DNA from: Candidatus Aminicenantota bacterium
GTDB taxonomy: Bacteria > Acidobacteriota > Aminicenantia > Aminicenantales > Aminicenantaceae
Direction of reading: 5' to 3'
Assembly (NCBI GenBank): GCA_030673995.1
Contig: DAOUYU010000024.1
Span: forward strand, 1-13,941
DNA length: 13,941 nt
The position numbers were made by a program, and so were the translations under genes. Numbering within the stretch: the stretch's first letter is position 1; each line of letters starts with the position of its first letter. The notes beneath the pieces were generated by a model. The model was given only the letters and a program-made list of their open reading frames with translations, was not told the DNA's origin and ran no database searches. Positions 6,882 to 13,144 of this stretch are shown in pieces.

Positions 6882-7011
6882 GGGGTCGCGTCTCAGCATT
6901 TGACATATGCATTTATTAATAGGCAATCTCCTCTTAGAAACTCGTTCCTATAAAAATCCTGCCATTTATGGAAAAAAGTGAGTGATATGTCAAATGTAAA
7001 GATGCGATCCC
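6882..7011. repeat. 130-bp element with 27-bp imperfect terminal inverted repeats
   Basis: The left arm 6882-6908 and the reverse complement of the right arm 6985-7011 agree at 22 of 27 positions; the inner 12 bases (CATTTGACATAT) are identical. The interior of 76 bases codes for nothing visible. This is the form of a MITE or a long REP hairpin inserted between hypC and hypD. No clear target duplication flanks it. The arm start GGGGTCGCGTCTC resembles GGGATCGGGTCTC at 12698-12710, so a family may exist in the genome. Confidence 0.75.
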
Positions 7012-7028
7012 ATTAATTTTAATTTAAA

Positions 7029-8126
7029 ATGAGAGAATTAAGGGATAAGAAAGTCATTAAAAGTCTGCTCACTGAGATAGAGAAAAGGACTCAAGCGCTC
7101 TCCTCTCCAGTAAGAATCATGGAAGTCTGCGGGACCCATACGATGACTGTGCACAAATTTGGTCTAAAAAACATGCTGGCCAAGGCAGCCGTGGAAATGA
7201 TATCTGGCCCTGGATGTCCTGTGTGCATCACTCCAAACGAAATCCATGAGGTTGCTATAGAACTTGTGACAAAGAAAAAAAATCTTATTCTAACCACTTT
7301 TGGAGACATGACAAGAGTGCCCACACAAAAGGGATCTCTCCAGACAGTGGTTCCGGCCATTGGCTCGCTGATAAAAATAGTCTATTCTCCAGAGGAATCT
7401 CTGGAAATGGCCAGATCAAATCCAGAAAAAAGCGTTGTTTTTTTCGGTGTCGGCTTTGAAACGACTATTCCGGCCATTGCCTTTACGGTGAAGAAAGCTT
7501 TTGAGGAGGGACTCTCCAACTATGCCATTCTTTCTGCATTCTGGCTTATTCCTCCTCCTTTGAAAGCCATCGCCAATGCCAAAGAGGTAGCCATCGATGG
7601 CTTTCTCTATCCAGGGCATGTGAGTGCCATTATCGGAGAAAAACCTTATCAATTCATTCCCAGAGAGTATGGAATTCCGGGAGCAATAACCGGTTTTGAA
7701 CCCAGTGATATCCTTCTTGGCGTCTTATCTATTTTGGAACAGATCAAAGAAGGAAAAGCCGCTGTTTCAAATGAATATGCAAGGGTTGTAAGACCTTCAG
7801 GCAATCCAAAAGCCCTGGCCCTTATGTCAGAAATACTGGAAACCAAAAATTCTCATTGGAGGGGTCTGGGCCTTATTCCCCGAAGCGGTTTGAAACTCAA
7901 AAAGAAATACTCTTCATTTGATGCCGAAGTGAAATTCAACCTGAAAATAAAAGAGGGAAGCGGAGATCTTCCAGGATGCCGGTGTGGAGAAGTGCTTTGC
8001 GGCATCGTCTCTCCACCAGAATGTCCGCTTTTTGCAGAAAAATGCAATCCTGGCTTTCCCTATGGTCCCTGTATGGTTTCTTTTGAAGGAGCCTGCTTTG
8101 TTCATTATAAATATAGCCGAAACTAG
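7029..8126 (+). CDS. hypD: Hydrogenase maturation protein HypD
   Basis: HypD is the iron-sulfur scaffold that, in complex with HypC, receives cyanide from HypE and builds the Fe(CN)2CO group of [NiFe] hydrogenases. The 365-residue length is typical. The conserved cysteines are all present: Cys34 (MEVCGTHT), Cys63 and Cys66 (SGPGCPVC), and a C-terminal set at 317, 319, 324, 332, 339, 348 and 356, including the [4Fe-4S] ligands. The GFETT motif is at 142-146. There is no Shine-Dalgarno sequence before the ATG; the 17 bases upstream are nearly pure A/T and begin right after the terminal-repeat element. No better in-frame start is evident, because the CGTH block at residue 34 needs this N-terminus. 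Confidence 0.97.
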   Translation: MRELRDKKVIKSLLTEIEKRTQALSSPVRIMEVCGTHTMTVHKFGLKNMLAKAAVEMISGPGCPVCITPNEIHEVAIELVTKKKNLILTTFGDMTRVPTQKGSLQTVVPAIGSLIKIVYSPEESLEMARSNPEKSVVFFGVGFETTIPAIAFTVKKAFEEGLSNYAILSAFWLIPPPLKAIANAKEVAIDGFLYPGHVSAIIGEKPYQFIPREYGIPGAITGFEPSDILLGVLSILEQIKEGKAAVSNEYARVVRPSGNPKALALMSEILETKNSHWRGLGLIPRSGLKLKKKYSSFDAEVKFNLKIKEGSGDLPGCRCGEVLCGIVSPPECPLFAEKCNPGFPYGPCMVSFEGACFVHYKYSRN

Positions 8127-8148
8127 CTTGAAAAGATTGGAATAAAAT

Positions 8149-8178
8149 GTCATTGCGAGCAACCGAAGGGAGCGCGGC
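8149..8178. repeat. GTCATTGCGAGC-type dispersed repeat
   Basis: The segment starts GTCATTGCGAGC and continues through CCGAAGGGAGCGCGGC. It belongs to the kind of short repeat, seen in many genomes, whose reverse translation gives the familiar spurious peptide start MPRSLRLLAMT. It lies in the hypD-hypE gap directly upstream of the AGGATTAAGGATTA module. Confidence 0.65.
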
Positions 8179-8211
8179 ATAATTTAGGATTAAGGATTAA
8201 GGAAGAAGCTC

Positions 8212-8259
8212 ATGGCTCATGGAAAGAAATATCATTACAAGAAACGTAAGAAAGGTTGA
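8212..8259 (+). CDS. Micro-ORF between hypD and hypE (15 codons, very basic)
   Basis: A 15-codon frame encodes MAHGKKYHYKKRKKG. AAGGA lies eight bases before the ATG, the strongest ribosome binding site in the hyp group. The stop is nine bases before the hypE ATG, and hypE lacks a well-placed site of its own, so translation of this frame could feed hypE. Nine of 15 residues are Lys, Arg or His. The first 19 bases including the start are identical to a segment opening another micro-ORF before ispG. It could be a leader peptide, a tiny basic protein or repeat-derived noise. I recognise no family. Confidence 0.4.
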   Translation: MAHGKKYHYKKRKKG

Positions 8260-8268
8260 AAATCTAAA

Positions 8269-9258
8269 ATGAAAAAAAAAGTCAGCTTGGAGCTTGGAAG
8301 CGGGGGAAAGTTGATGAGAGATTTTATAGCTCAGCACATTGTCAAAAATTTTAAAAATCCTCTGCTCGATGAACTTTCAGATTCAGCTCATCTCCCCCAT
8401 CAAATTGCCTTTACTACAGACAGTTATGTCGTCGATCCTATCTTTTTCTCAGGTGGGGACATAGGCACTCTGTGCATCAACGGCACAGTAAACGATCTTG
8501 TTGTCTCAGGAGCTGAGCCCAAATATATTTCACTCTCCCTGATCATAGAAGAGGGATTGTCCTGGGATGAGCTGGAAAAAATCCTTAAATCCATTAGAAA
8601 GGCATCCAAAAAAGCCGGTGTCGAGATAGCCACAGGCGATACCAAAGTCGTCAGACGAGGCCAGTGTGATAAAATCTACATCAACACTTCTGGCGTGGGA
8701 AGAGTCTTGGCAAAACCCTCCATCAGTAAAATCAAACCCGGTGACAAACTCATCTTGACCGGAACCCTTGGAGAACACTCTCTAGCAGTGATGCTGGCCA
8801 GAGGAGATTTCGGGCTTGAATCGACGGCAAAAAGCGACTGTGCTCCCTTGAACTTCCTTCTCCCCCTCTGGAGGAAGGGAACCCTCTGGATGAGAGATAT
8901 TACCCGCGGTGGTCTGGCCACTGTGCTCTGTGAGCTTGCTGAAAGAATTCCCTATTCCCTTTTAATAGAAGAGGATAAAATTCCCCTCTCTCGCTCCGTA
9001 AGAGGAGCGACAGAACTTCTGGGAATCGATCCCCTTTTCCTGGCCGGTGAAGGAAGGGCAGTCCTTATTGTCCCCGGGAAAAAGGCCAACGACATCCTTG
9101 CGGAAATAAAAAAAGACTCCCTTGGCAAAAAAGCTGAAATCATAGGGTTGGTGGAAGATAAGATTGGAAAACCTGGAGAGCTCCTCCTTGAAACCTTCTC
9201 TGGCGGACTGAGACTCCTCGAACCTCTGACTTCAGAACTTCTCCCCCGGATTTGCTGA
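8269..9258 (+). CDS. hypE: Hydrogenase maturation protein HypE
   Basis: HypE dehydrates a carbamoyl group on its own C-terminal cysteine, using ATP, to a thiocyanate that supplies the CN ligands of the [NiFe] centre. The 329-residue protein has the AIRS/PurM fold: LGSGGKLM (9-16), TTDSYVVDPIFFSGGDIG (49-66), NGTVNDLVVSGAEP (71-84) and TGDTKVV (122-128) are the nucleotide-binding blocks. The tail is the family PRIC, with the essential Cys329 as last residue. The carbamoyl donor HypF is not in view. A basic 15-codon ORF ends nine bases upstream. Downstream the gene converges with the sugar dehydrogenase gene, with only 11 bases between stop codons and no visible terminator. Confidence 0.97.
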   Translation: MKKKVSLELGSGGKLMRDFIAQHIVKNFKNPLLDELSDSAHLPHQIAFTTDSYVVDPIFFSGGDIGTLCINGTVNDLVVSGAEPKYISLSLIIEEGLSWDELEKILKSIRKASKKAGVEIATGDTKVVRRGQCDKIYINTSGVGRVLAKPSISKIKPGDKLILTGTLGEHSLAVMLARGDFGLESTAKSDCAPLNFLLPLWRKGTLWMRDITRGGLATVLCELAERIPYSLLIEEDKIPLSRSVRGATELLGIDPLFLAGEGRAVLIVPGKKANDILAEIKKDSLGKKAEIIGLVEDKIGKPGELLLETFSGGLRLLEPLTSELLPRIC

Positions 9259-9269
9259 CCTGCGAAAAA

Positions 9270-10574
9270 TTATTGCCGGCCTACAGAATAATACTCGAAA
9301 CCTAAATCCCGAACCTTTGAAGGAACGTATATGTTTCTCCCATCAATGATGATGGAGTTGGCCATTTCATCATTGATCCTTTTCAGGTCTAAATCAATAA
9401 ACTCATCCCATTCTGTAATAATGAGAAGAGCATTGGCGTCCTTTACTGCTTCGTAAGGAGACTTAGCGTAAGAAATTTGCGGCGATCGCTCTGGAAAGAT
9501 CTCTCTCATATTTTCCATGGCTTTCGGGTCATAGAGGCGAAGAGAGGAACCTTCCTCCAGCAGTCTTTCTATGACTTTAATACTCGGCGCCTCTCTTATA
9601 TCATCGGTCTCGGGCTTGAACGAGAGCCCCAGCACAGCGATCTTCTTGTCTTTCAATATCCACAGGGCCTTTTTTATCTTCTCTACAAATATTTCGATTC
9701 TCTTTAAGTTGATTTTATCTGCATCTTTAAGCAAATTCATGTTAACACCAAAATCTTCTCCGATCTTTGCAAGCGCCCTCAAATCCTTAGGGAAGCACGA
9801 ACCACCAAAACCAATGCCCGCTTTTAAGAATTGCTTCCCGATCCTGGGATCAAGCCCCATACCTCTGGCCACCAGCTCTATATCAGCATCTGTCTTCTCG
9901 CAAAGCTCAGACATAAGGTTGATGTAGCAAATCTTAAGAGCCAAAAAAGAATTGGAGGCATGCTTGATGATCTCTGCTGTATCGATATTGGTCACAAGGA
10001 CTCGATCCTTGAATTTTTCGTATATTTTCTCAAGAATTTCCCGGGCTCTTTCCGTTTCTACGCCAACGATGATGCGATCAGGCTCGAGAAAATCCGAGAC
10101 AGCCGTACCCTCTCGCAAGAACTCTGGATTAGAGGCCACATCAAAATCTATTTCTTTCCGCTTGTACAGGGATATGGTTCTTTTAATCCATTTAGATGTT
10201 TGAACAGGCACCGTGCTTTTTTCCACAACCAACTTATAGTCATTTAAATTTTCAGCAATTTTCCGTGAAACTCCCTCAACATAACTCATATCAGCACTTC
10301 CATCTTCCCTTTGAGGCGTGTTAACACAGACAAAGAGAACATCGGCATCCTGGATGGTCTTATCCAAGTCATGACTAAAATGAAGGTTGCCTCTCTCGAG
10401 GTTAGCTTTCAATAATTCTTCCAGGCCTGGTTCATAAATATGGGCAATACCCTGGGAGGCCAAGTCTATTTTTTCAGCAACAACATCGGTTCCTATAACG
10501 TCGTGGCCTAAGTCAGCCAAGCACGCACCTGTGACCAGGCCCACATATCCTGTGCCGATAATCCCAATTTTCAT
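9270..10574 (-). CDS. UDP-glucose 6-dehydrogenase family protein
   Basis: The protein belongs to the UDP-glucose/GDP-mannose dehydrogenase family, which oxidises a nucleotide sugar twice with NAD to a uronic acid for surface polysaccharide. The 434-residue length is normal. The Rossmann motif GTGYVG is at 7-12, the VNTP block at 84-87, NPEFLREG at 149-156, and the catalytic cysteine at 260 in GFGGSCFPKDLRAL. The C-terminal UDP-binding part starts near residue 310 (VLGLSFKPETDDIREAPS). Overall it fits UDP-glucose dehydrogenase (Ugd/TuaD) better than GDP-mannose dehydrogenase, but specificity cannot be fixed from sequence. AAGGAG lies about eight bases before the ATG. It is the last gene of the right minus-strand group. 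Confidence 0.92.
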   Translation of the reverse strand: MKIGIIGTGYVGLVTGACLADLGHDVIGTDVVAEKIDLASQGIAHIYEPGLEELLKANLERGNLHFSHDLDKTIQDADVLFVCVNTPQREDGSADMSYVEGVSRKIAENLNDYKLVVEKSTVPVQTSKWIKRTISLYKRKEIDFDVASNPEFLREGTAVSDFLEPDRIIVGVETERAREILEKIYEKFKDRVLVTNIDTAEIIKHASNSFLALKICYINLMSELCEKTDADIELVARGMGLDPRIGKQFLKAGIGFGGSCFPKDLRALAKIGEDFGVNMNLLKDADKINLKRIEIFVEKIKKALWILKDKKIAVLGLSFKPETDDIREAPSIKVIERLLEEGSSLRLYDPKAMENMREIFPERSPQISYAKSPYEAVKDANALLIITEWDEFIDLDLKRINDEMANSIIIDGRNIYVPSKVRDLGFEYYSVGRQ

Positions 10575-10644
10575 AACATTCTCCTTTTTATTCCAGAGTC
10601 TTCCTGAAAATGACAGCTAAACCCTGGTGGCAGGGCTATCTCTC

Positions 10645-11586
10645 TCACTCTCTATTCCTCTCCTGATACCAGTTGATCGTTTTTTTCAGGCCTTCATTGA
10701 AAGGAACCAGAGGTTCATATTTCAATATTTTCCTGGCTTTTGATATTTCAGCAAATGAATTCTTGACATCTCCCGGGCGCGGTTCATCATGAACCGGATT
10801 GATATTTTTTTTCAATACTTCATTAATTGTTTTTGCCAGGGAATTCACTGTTGTTCTCTCGCCGCAGGCAATATTGAAGGCCTCACCAGAAACATCTTGA
10901 GCTTTTGAGGCCAGTATATTGGCCTCCACCACATTGGACACATATGTAAAATCACGCGATTGCTCCCCATCTCCAAAAATTATGGGCTTTTCTCCTTTGA
11001 GCATTCTGGTAATAAAATTGGGAATAACCGCTGCATACTGAGAAAAAGGATCCTGTCTTGGGCCAAAGATATTGAAATACCTGAGAAAGACTGTGGAGAG
11101 GCCATAAATTCGACTGAATATCCGACAATAGTTCTCTCCCACCTGCTTGCTTAACGCATAAGGAGAGAGAGGACTCCCTTCTCGACCTTCTATCTTCGGG
11201 AGGTAAGTATCATCTCCATAAACAGAAGAAGAGGAAGCAAAAACAACTTTTTTTACCTTCGCCTCTCTGGAAGCCAGTAAAACATTTAAAGTGCCCCTTA
11301 TATTGTTTTCGTTGGTTGCGAGAGGATCTTTGATCGAACGGGGGACGGAAGGCAAAGCTGCCTGATGTAAAACAAAATCCACACCTTCCAGAGCACGCCG
11401 GCAGGTCTCGAAATCTTTGATATCTCCCTTGATGAGTTCTATCTTATCCAGGAGGGAAGCGATGTTTTCCCTTTTTCCTGTTAAAAAATTATCCATAATC
11501 CTGACTTCTTGACTCCTTTTGACCAATTCTTCGGCAATATGCGAGCCGATGAAGCCAGCTCCCCCGGTAACTAAATATTTTGCCAT
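10645..11586 (-). CDS. NAD-dependent UDP-hexose 4-epimerase (extended SDR)
   Basis: This is a 313-residue extended short-chain dehydrogenase. The NAD motif TGGAGFIGS is at 7-15, the catalytic serine region at 118-121 (ASSSSVYGD), and Tyr143 and Lys147 form the YxxxK pair (SPYALSK). The blocks ALPSVPRSIKDP (77-88) and RYFNIFGPRQDP (169-180) resemble UDP-N-acetylglucosamine 4-epimerases of the WbpP/TviC type more than classical GalE; that is an inference from motif likeness. AGGAG precedes the ATG by ten bases. It lies 70 bases upstream of the dehydrogenase gene, and the two would supply acidic and epimerised sugars for a surface glycan. A small hairpin repeat sits just upstream. Confidence 0.9.
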   Translation of the reverse strand: MAKYLVTGGAGFIGSHIAEELVKRSQEVRIMDNFLTGKRENIASLLDKIELIKGDIKDFETCRRALEGVDFVLHQAALPSVPRSIKDPLATNENNIRGTLNVLLASREAKVKKVVFASSSSVYGDDTYLPKIEGREGSPLSPYALSKQVGENYCRIFSRIYGLSTVFLRYFNIFGPRQDPFSQYAAVIPNFITRMLKGEKPIIFGDGEQSRDFTYVSNVVEANILASKAQDVSGEAFNIACGERTTVNSLAKTINEVLKKNINPVHDEPRPGDVKNSFAEISKARKILKYEPLVPFNEGLKKTINWYQERNRE

Positions 11587-11606
11587 TTTATTTATTCTCC
11601 TAATAA

Positions 11607-11657
11607 CCTGAATTATTCATAAAAACTGCCTCCACCTTTATTAATGAATAATCCAGG
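11607..11657. repeat. 51-bp hairpin repeat, AATAATYCAGG family
   Basis: The arms 11607-11620 and 11644-11657 are inverted copies with one mismatch in 14 bases, around a 23-base loop. The left arm plus ten loop bases (11607-11630) is an exact inverted copy of 14-37. It fills most of the gap between the sulfotransferase-like gene and the epimerase gene. Confidence 0.75.
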
Positions 11658-11665
11658 TTAGATCG

Positions 11666-12229
11666 TTACTTCATCCTTTTCTGTCTATAGAGTTTTTCAT
11701 CCACAACTTCTACCATCTTTTCCAAATCCAGATTTTTATTCTTTAAGAATCGATGGATTTCTTCAAGGTGTTCCTTCGGACTGGAAAGAATTGCGTTATA
11801 GTTTACAAAGAGTACATCCATATCCTCGCGCTTGTTTATATCTGTTTTTGTCTTATCGTTCAATTTGATAAAGGCTTTCTGTGTCCCGCTTCTACTCTCA
11901 TCCTTGGCACCCATCATTTTTTCCATGGAGTCCAAAACTTCATCTATATCTCGTTCGACATAGATGACTTTGTAGTTCCCAGAAGGAAGGTATTGAAAAC
12001 CGTAAGCTATCACTTTCACAACTTTGTCCTCAAAATTGAAAATAAAATCAGAATTGTCTTTGAGTTTATTGATTATGCTATCTATTTCGAGATAACCTTT
12101 TGGATTACTCTCATCCGGATGCCTCTTCCCGTCAGTAGCGATGGGAAAACCTCCTGCTTCAAGAACTTGCATTATCATTGATGTACCAGAGCGCGGAAGT
12201 CCTGAGATAATATAAACAGGTTTTTTCAT
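11666..12229 (-). CDS. Short sulfotransferase-like P-loop protein
   Basis: The 187-residue protein has the PAPS-binding elements of the sulfotransferase family: the 5'-phosphosulfate loop GLPRSGTSMIMQVLEAGG (10-27) and a later YKVIYVERDIDEVLDSM segment (86-102) that matches the 3'-phosphate region. The NPKGYLE block (43-48) is common in bacterial members. It is clearly shorter than many sulfotransferases (usually 250 or more residues) but keeps both ends, so it looks like a compact subfamily rather than a truncation. The acceptor is unknown; a surface sugar made by the neighbouring genes is a reasonable guess. No genes for PAPS supply are in view. It lies 53 bases after the small ribbon-helix-helix gene. 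Confidence 0.75.
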   Translation of the reverse strand: MKKPVYIISGLPRSGTSMIMQVLEAGGFPIATDGKRHPDESNPKGYLEIDSIINKLKDNSDFIFNFEDKVVKVIAYGFQYLPSGNYKVIYVERDIDEVLDSMEKMMGAKDESRSGTQKAFIKLNDKTKTDINKREDMDVLFVNYNAILSSPKEHLEEIHRFLKNKNLDLEKMVEVVDEKLYRQKRMK

Positions 12230-12282
12230 TTTTCACCCCACGAATGGATTATTTTAGCTGAATATGAATCATTTTTTACTAT

Positions 12283-12498
12283 TCAATCCAAATACCCCAA
12301 AGCCTTCAGCCTCTCCTTTACTTTTTCCTCATCTTCTTTACTAAGTTCCTCCTCAGTCAATTCCTCTTTGGAAAGGCTTTCTCTTAAAACCTTGGTGGCA
12401 TAACTCGCAACTGATTTAGTCTCAGATCCTTTGATTTTTTCCTCTATTTTCTTATATAGGATTGTGGGAATAGAAACGTTTTCAAATTCTTTCTCCAT
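12283..12498 (-). CDS. Small ribbon-helix-helix-like protein
   Basis: The 71-residue, highly charged protein starts with FENVSIPTILYKKIEEKIKG, a strand followed by a helix, then SVASYATKVLRESL, a second helix. That is the layout of CopG/MetJ-type ribbon-helix-helix DNA-binding proteins. The acidic linker (45-58) and the tail VKERLKALGYLD follow; an ALGYL-type tail also ends many sulfatase-like proteins, which may be coincidence. AAGGAG is eight bases before the ATG, a strong site. It is the first gene of the right minus-strand unit and could be its autoregulator or an orphan antitoxin-like protein; no toxin gene is beside it. Confidence 0.65.
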   Translation of the reverse strand: MEKEFENVSIPTILYKKIEEKIKGSETKSVASYATKVLRESLSKEELTEEELSKEDEEKVKERLKALGYLD

Positions 12499-12585
12499 AC
12501 ATCTTCTCCTTCTTTAATCATAATACAAGCTTAAAACCCCTTCGAGGTTTGATTTTAATCAGCACCTCTTGTAATTGTAAGTTCT

Positions 12586-12600
12586 CAATAATCCAGGCTA
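12586..12600 (+). repeat. AATAATCCAGG repeat copy
   Basis: The segment CAATAATCCAGGCTA matches the core of the repeats at 14-37 and 11644-11657. It lacks the partner arm found at 11607-11620 and is probably a solo or decayed copy. Confidence 0.5.
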
Positions 12601-12602
12601 AA

Positions 12603-12631
12603 TATATATAATAGCTTGCCTTTTTTTGCAA
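12603..12631 (-). promoter_or_regulatory. Possible promoter of the right minus-strand operon
   Basis: On the minus strand TTGCAA (12626-12631) and TATATA (12603-12608) are 17 bases apart. The start would fall near 12596, giving a leader of about 98 bases that contains an AATAATCCAGG repeat copy and a small inverted repeat (AAACC/GGTTT, 12534-12550), a conceivable operator for the ribbon-helix-helix protein. The region is A/T-rich, so chance matches are easy. Confidence 0.4.
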
Positions 12632-12656
12632 GGTACTGTGTGGTTTGGACAAAACT

Positions 12657-13052
12657 CTCTACTTTGATCTCAGAGTAAAGGGGGTCAAAGTAAAAAGGGA
12701 TCGGGTCTCGACCCCTATCACGGTTCTTGGTTCCTCTCCCGTCTCCTTCTTTTCACTCTAAAGGTTTTGGGGGATAGACGCAGCGACCATTGAAGATTGA
12801 GTCTTCCCAAGCTTCTCTTCGAGGGGACCCGACGGAGTTATAAAAAAGAGAGCATAAGCGGAGGCTAAGTGTGTAGAAAACCGTGAGCAAGGCTGAGCGG
12901 GCATGGTTTCTCTCCCGAAGGGAGAGAAGAGCGAAGCCTGTATCCGAGCGGGATTTCCTCGCTGGGGAAATCCAGCGTGTTTTCGAATCACTTAGCCGGA
13001 GCTTTTCTGAAGGGGAGCGAGGCTATCCCCCAATGCCCTCTACTTTGATCTC
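12657..13052. repeat. 15-bp direct repeats bounding the structured element
   Basis: CTCTACTTTGATCTC occurs at 12657-12671 and again at 13038-13052. The structured RNA candidate lies wholly between them. Inside, just after the left copy, GGGGGTC (12680-12686) can pair with GACCCCT (12710-12716). Direct repeats around a structured block suggest insertion of a discrete element, but their length exceeds usual target duplications, so they may be element ends. The gap 12499-13144 holds no convincing gene. Confidence 0.6.
12767..13033 (+). ncRNA. Candidate structured noncoding RNA (mobile-element type?)
   Basis: TTGGGGGATAG at 12767-12777 pairs perfectly over 11 bp with CTATCCCCCAA at 13023-13033, closing a multi-branched fold. 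Nested inside are a 9-bp helix 12863-12871 with 12989-12997, a 9-bp hairpin 12908-12916 with 12920-12928 (loop GAA), an 8-bp hairpin 12951-12958 with 12966-12973, a 7-bp hairpin 13001-13007 with 13012-13018 and a 6-bp hairpin 12812-12817 with 12821-12826. The last two need U-G pairs that form only in plus-strand RNA, which sets the strand. It is not tmRNA, RNase P or SRP RNA by any motif I can see. Size, branching and intergenic mobility fit a HEARO/IscB omega-RNA without its protein gene, but that is only a hypothesis. Confidence 0.6.
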
Positions 13053-13075
13053 GCGGAAATGAAGGTTAATGCAGC

Positions 13076-13106
13076 TTGACAAGTTCTACCTATTAATGTT
13101 TATAAT
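13076..13106 (+). promoter_or_regulatory. Probable promoter of the phoH-family gene
   Basis: TTGACA (13076-13081) and TATAAT (13101-13106) are both perfect hexamers with a 19-base spacer, longer than ideal; shifting the -10 one base gives 18. The start would be near 13113, about 32 bases before the ATG. The predicted leader has no Shine-Dalgarno sequence and instead contains CCTCC. Confidence 0.5.
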
Positions 13107-13144
13107 TACCTAAAATGCTAAAAAATCCCTCCTAACTACCTAAT

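Noticed and set aside
7914..8180. Minus-strand frame starting MPRSLRLLAMT
   Set aside because: This is the well-known artefact of reading a GTCATTGCGAGC-type repeat backwards, and it runs antisense through hypD.
9259..9269. Bidirectional terminator between convergent hypE and the sugar dehydrogenase gene
   Set aside because: Only 11 bases separate the stop codons and no stem with a T-run is visible on either strand.
12758..12991. 77-codon minus-strand frame in the gap before phoH
   Set aside because: It lies on the antisense strand of the structured element, has no ribosome binding site that I can see, and its sequence is dictated by stems and loops of the RNA candidate.
12767..13033. tmRNA, RNase P RNA, SRP RNA or a group II intron
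   Set aside because: None of the hallmark conserved segments of tmRNA, RNase P or SRP RNA is present, and there is no reverse transcriptase gene or recognisable domain V for an intron.
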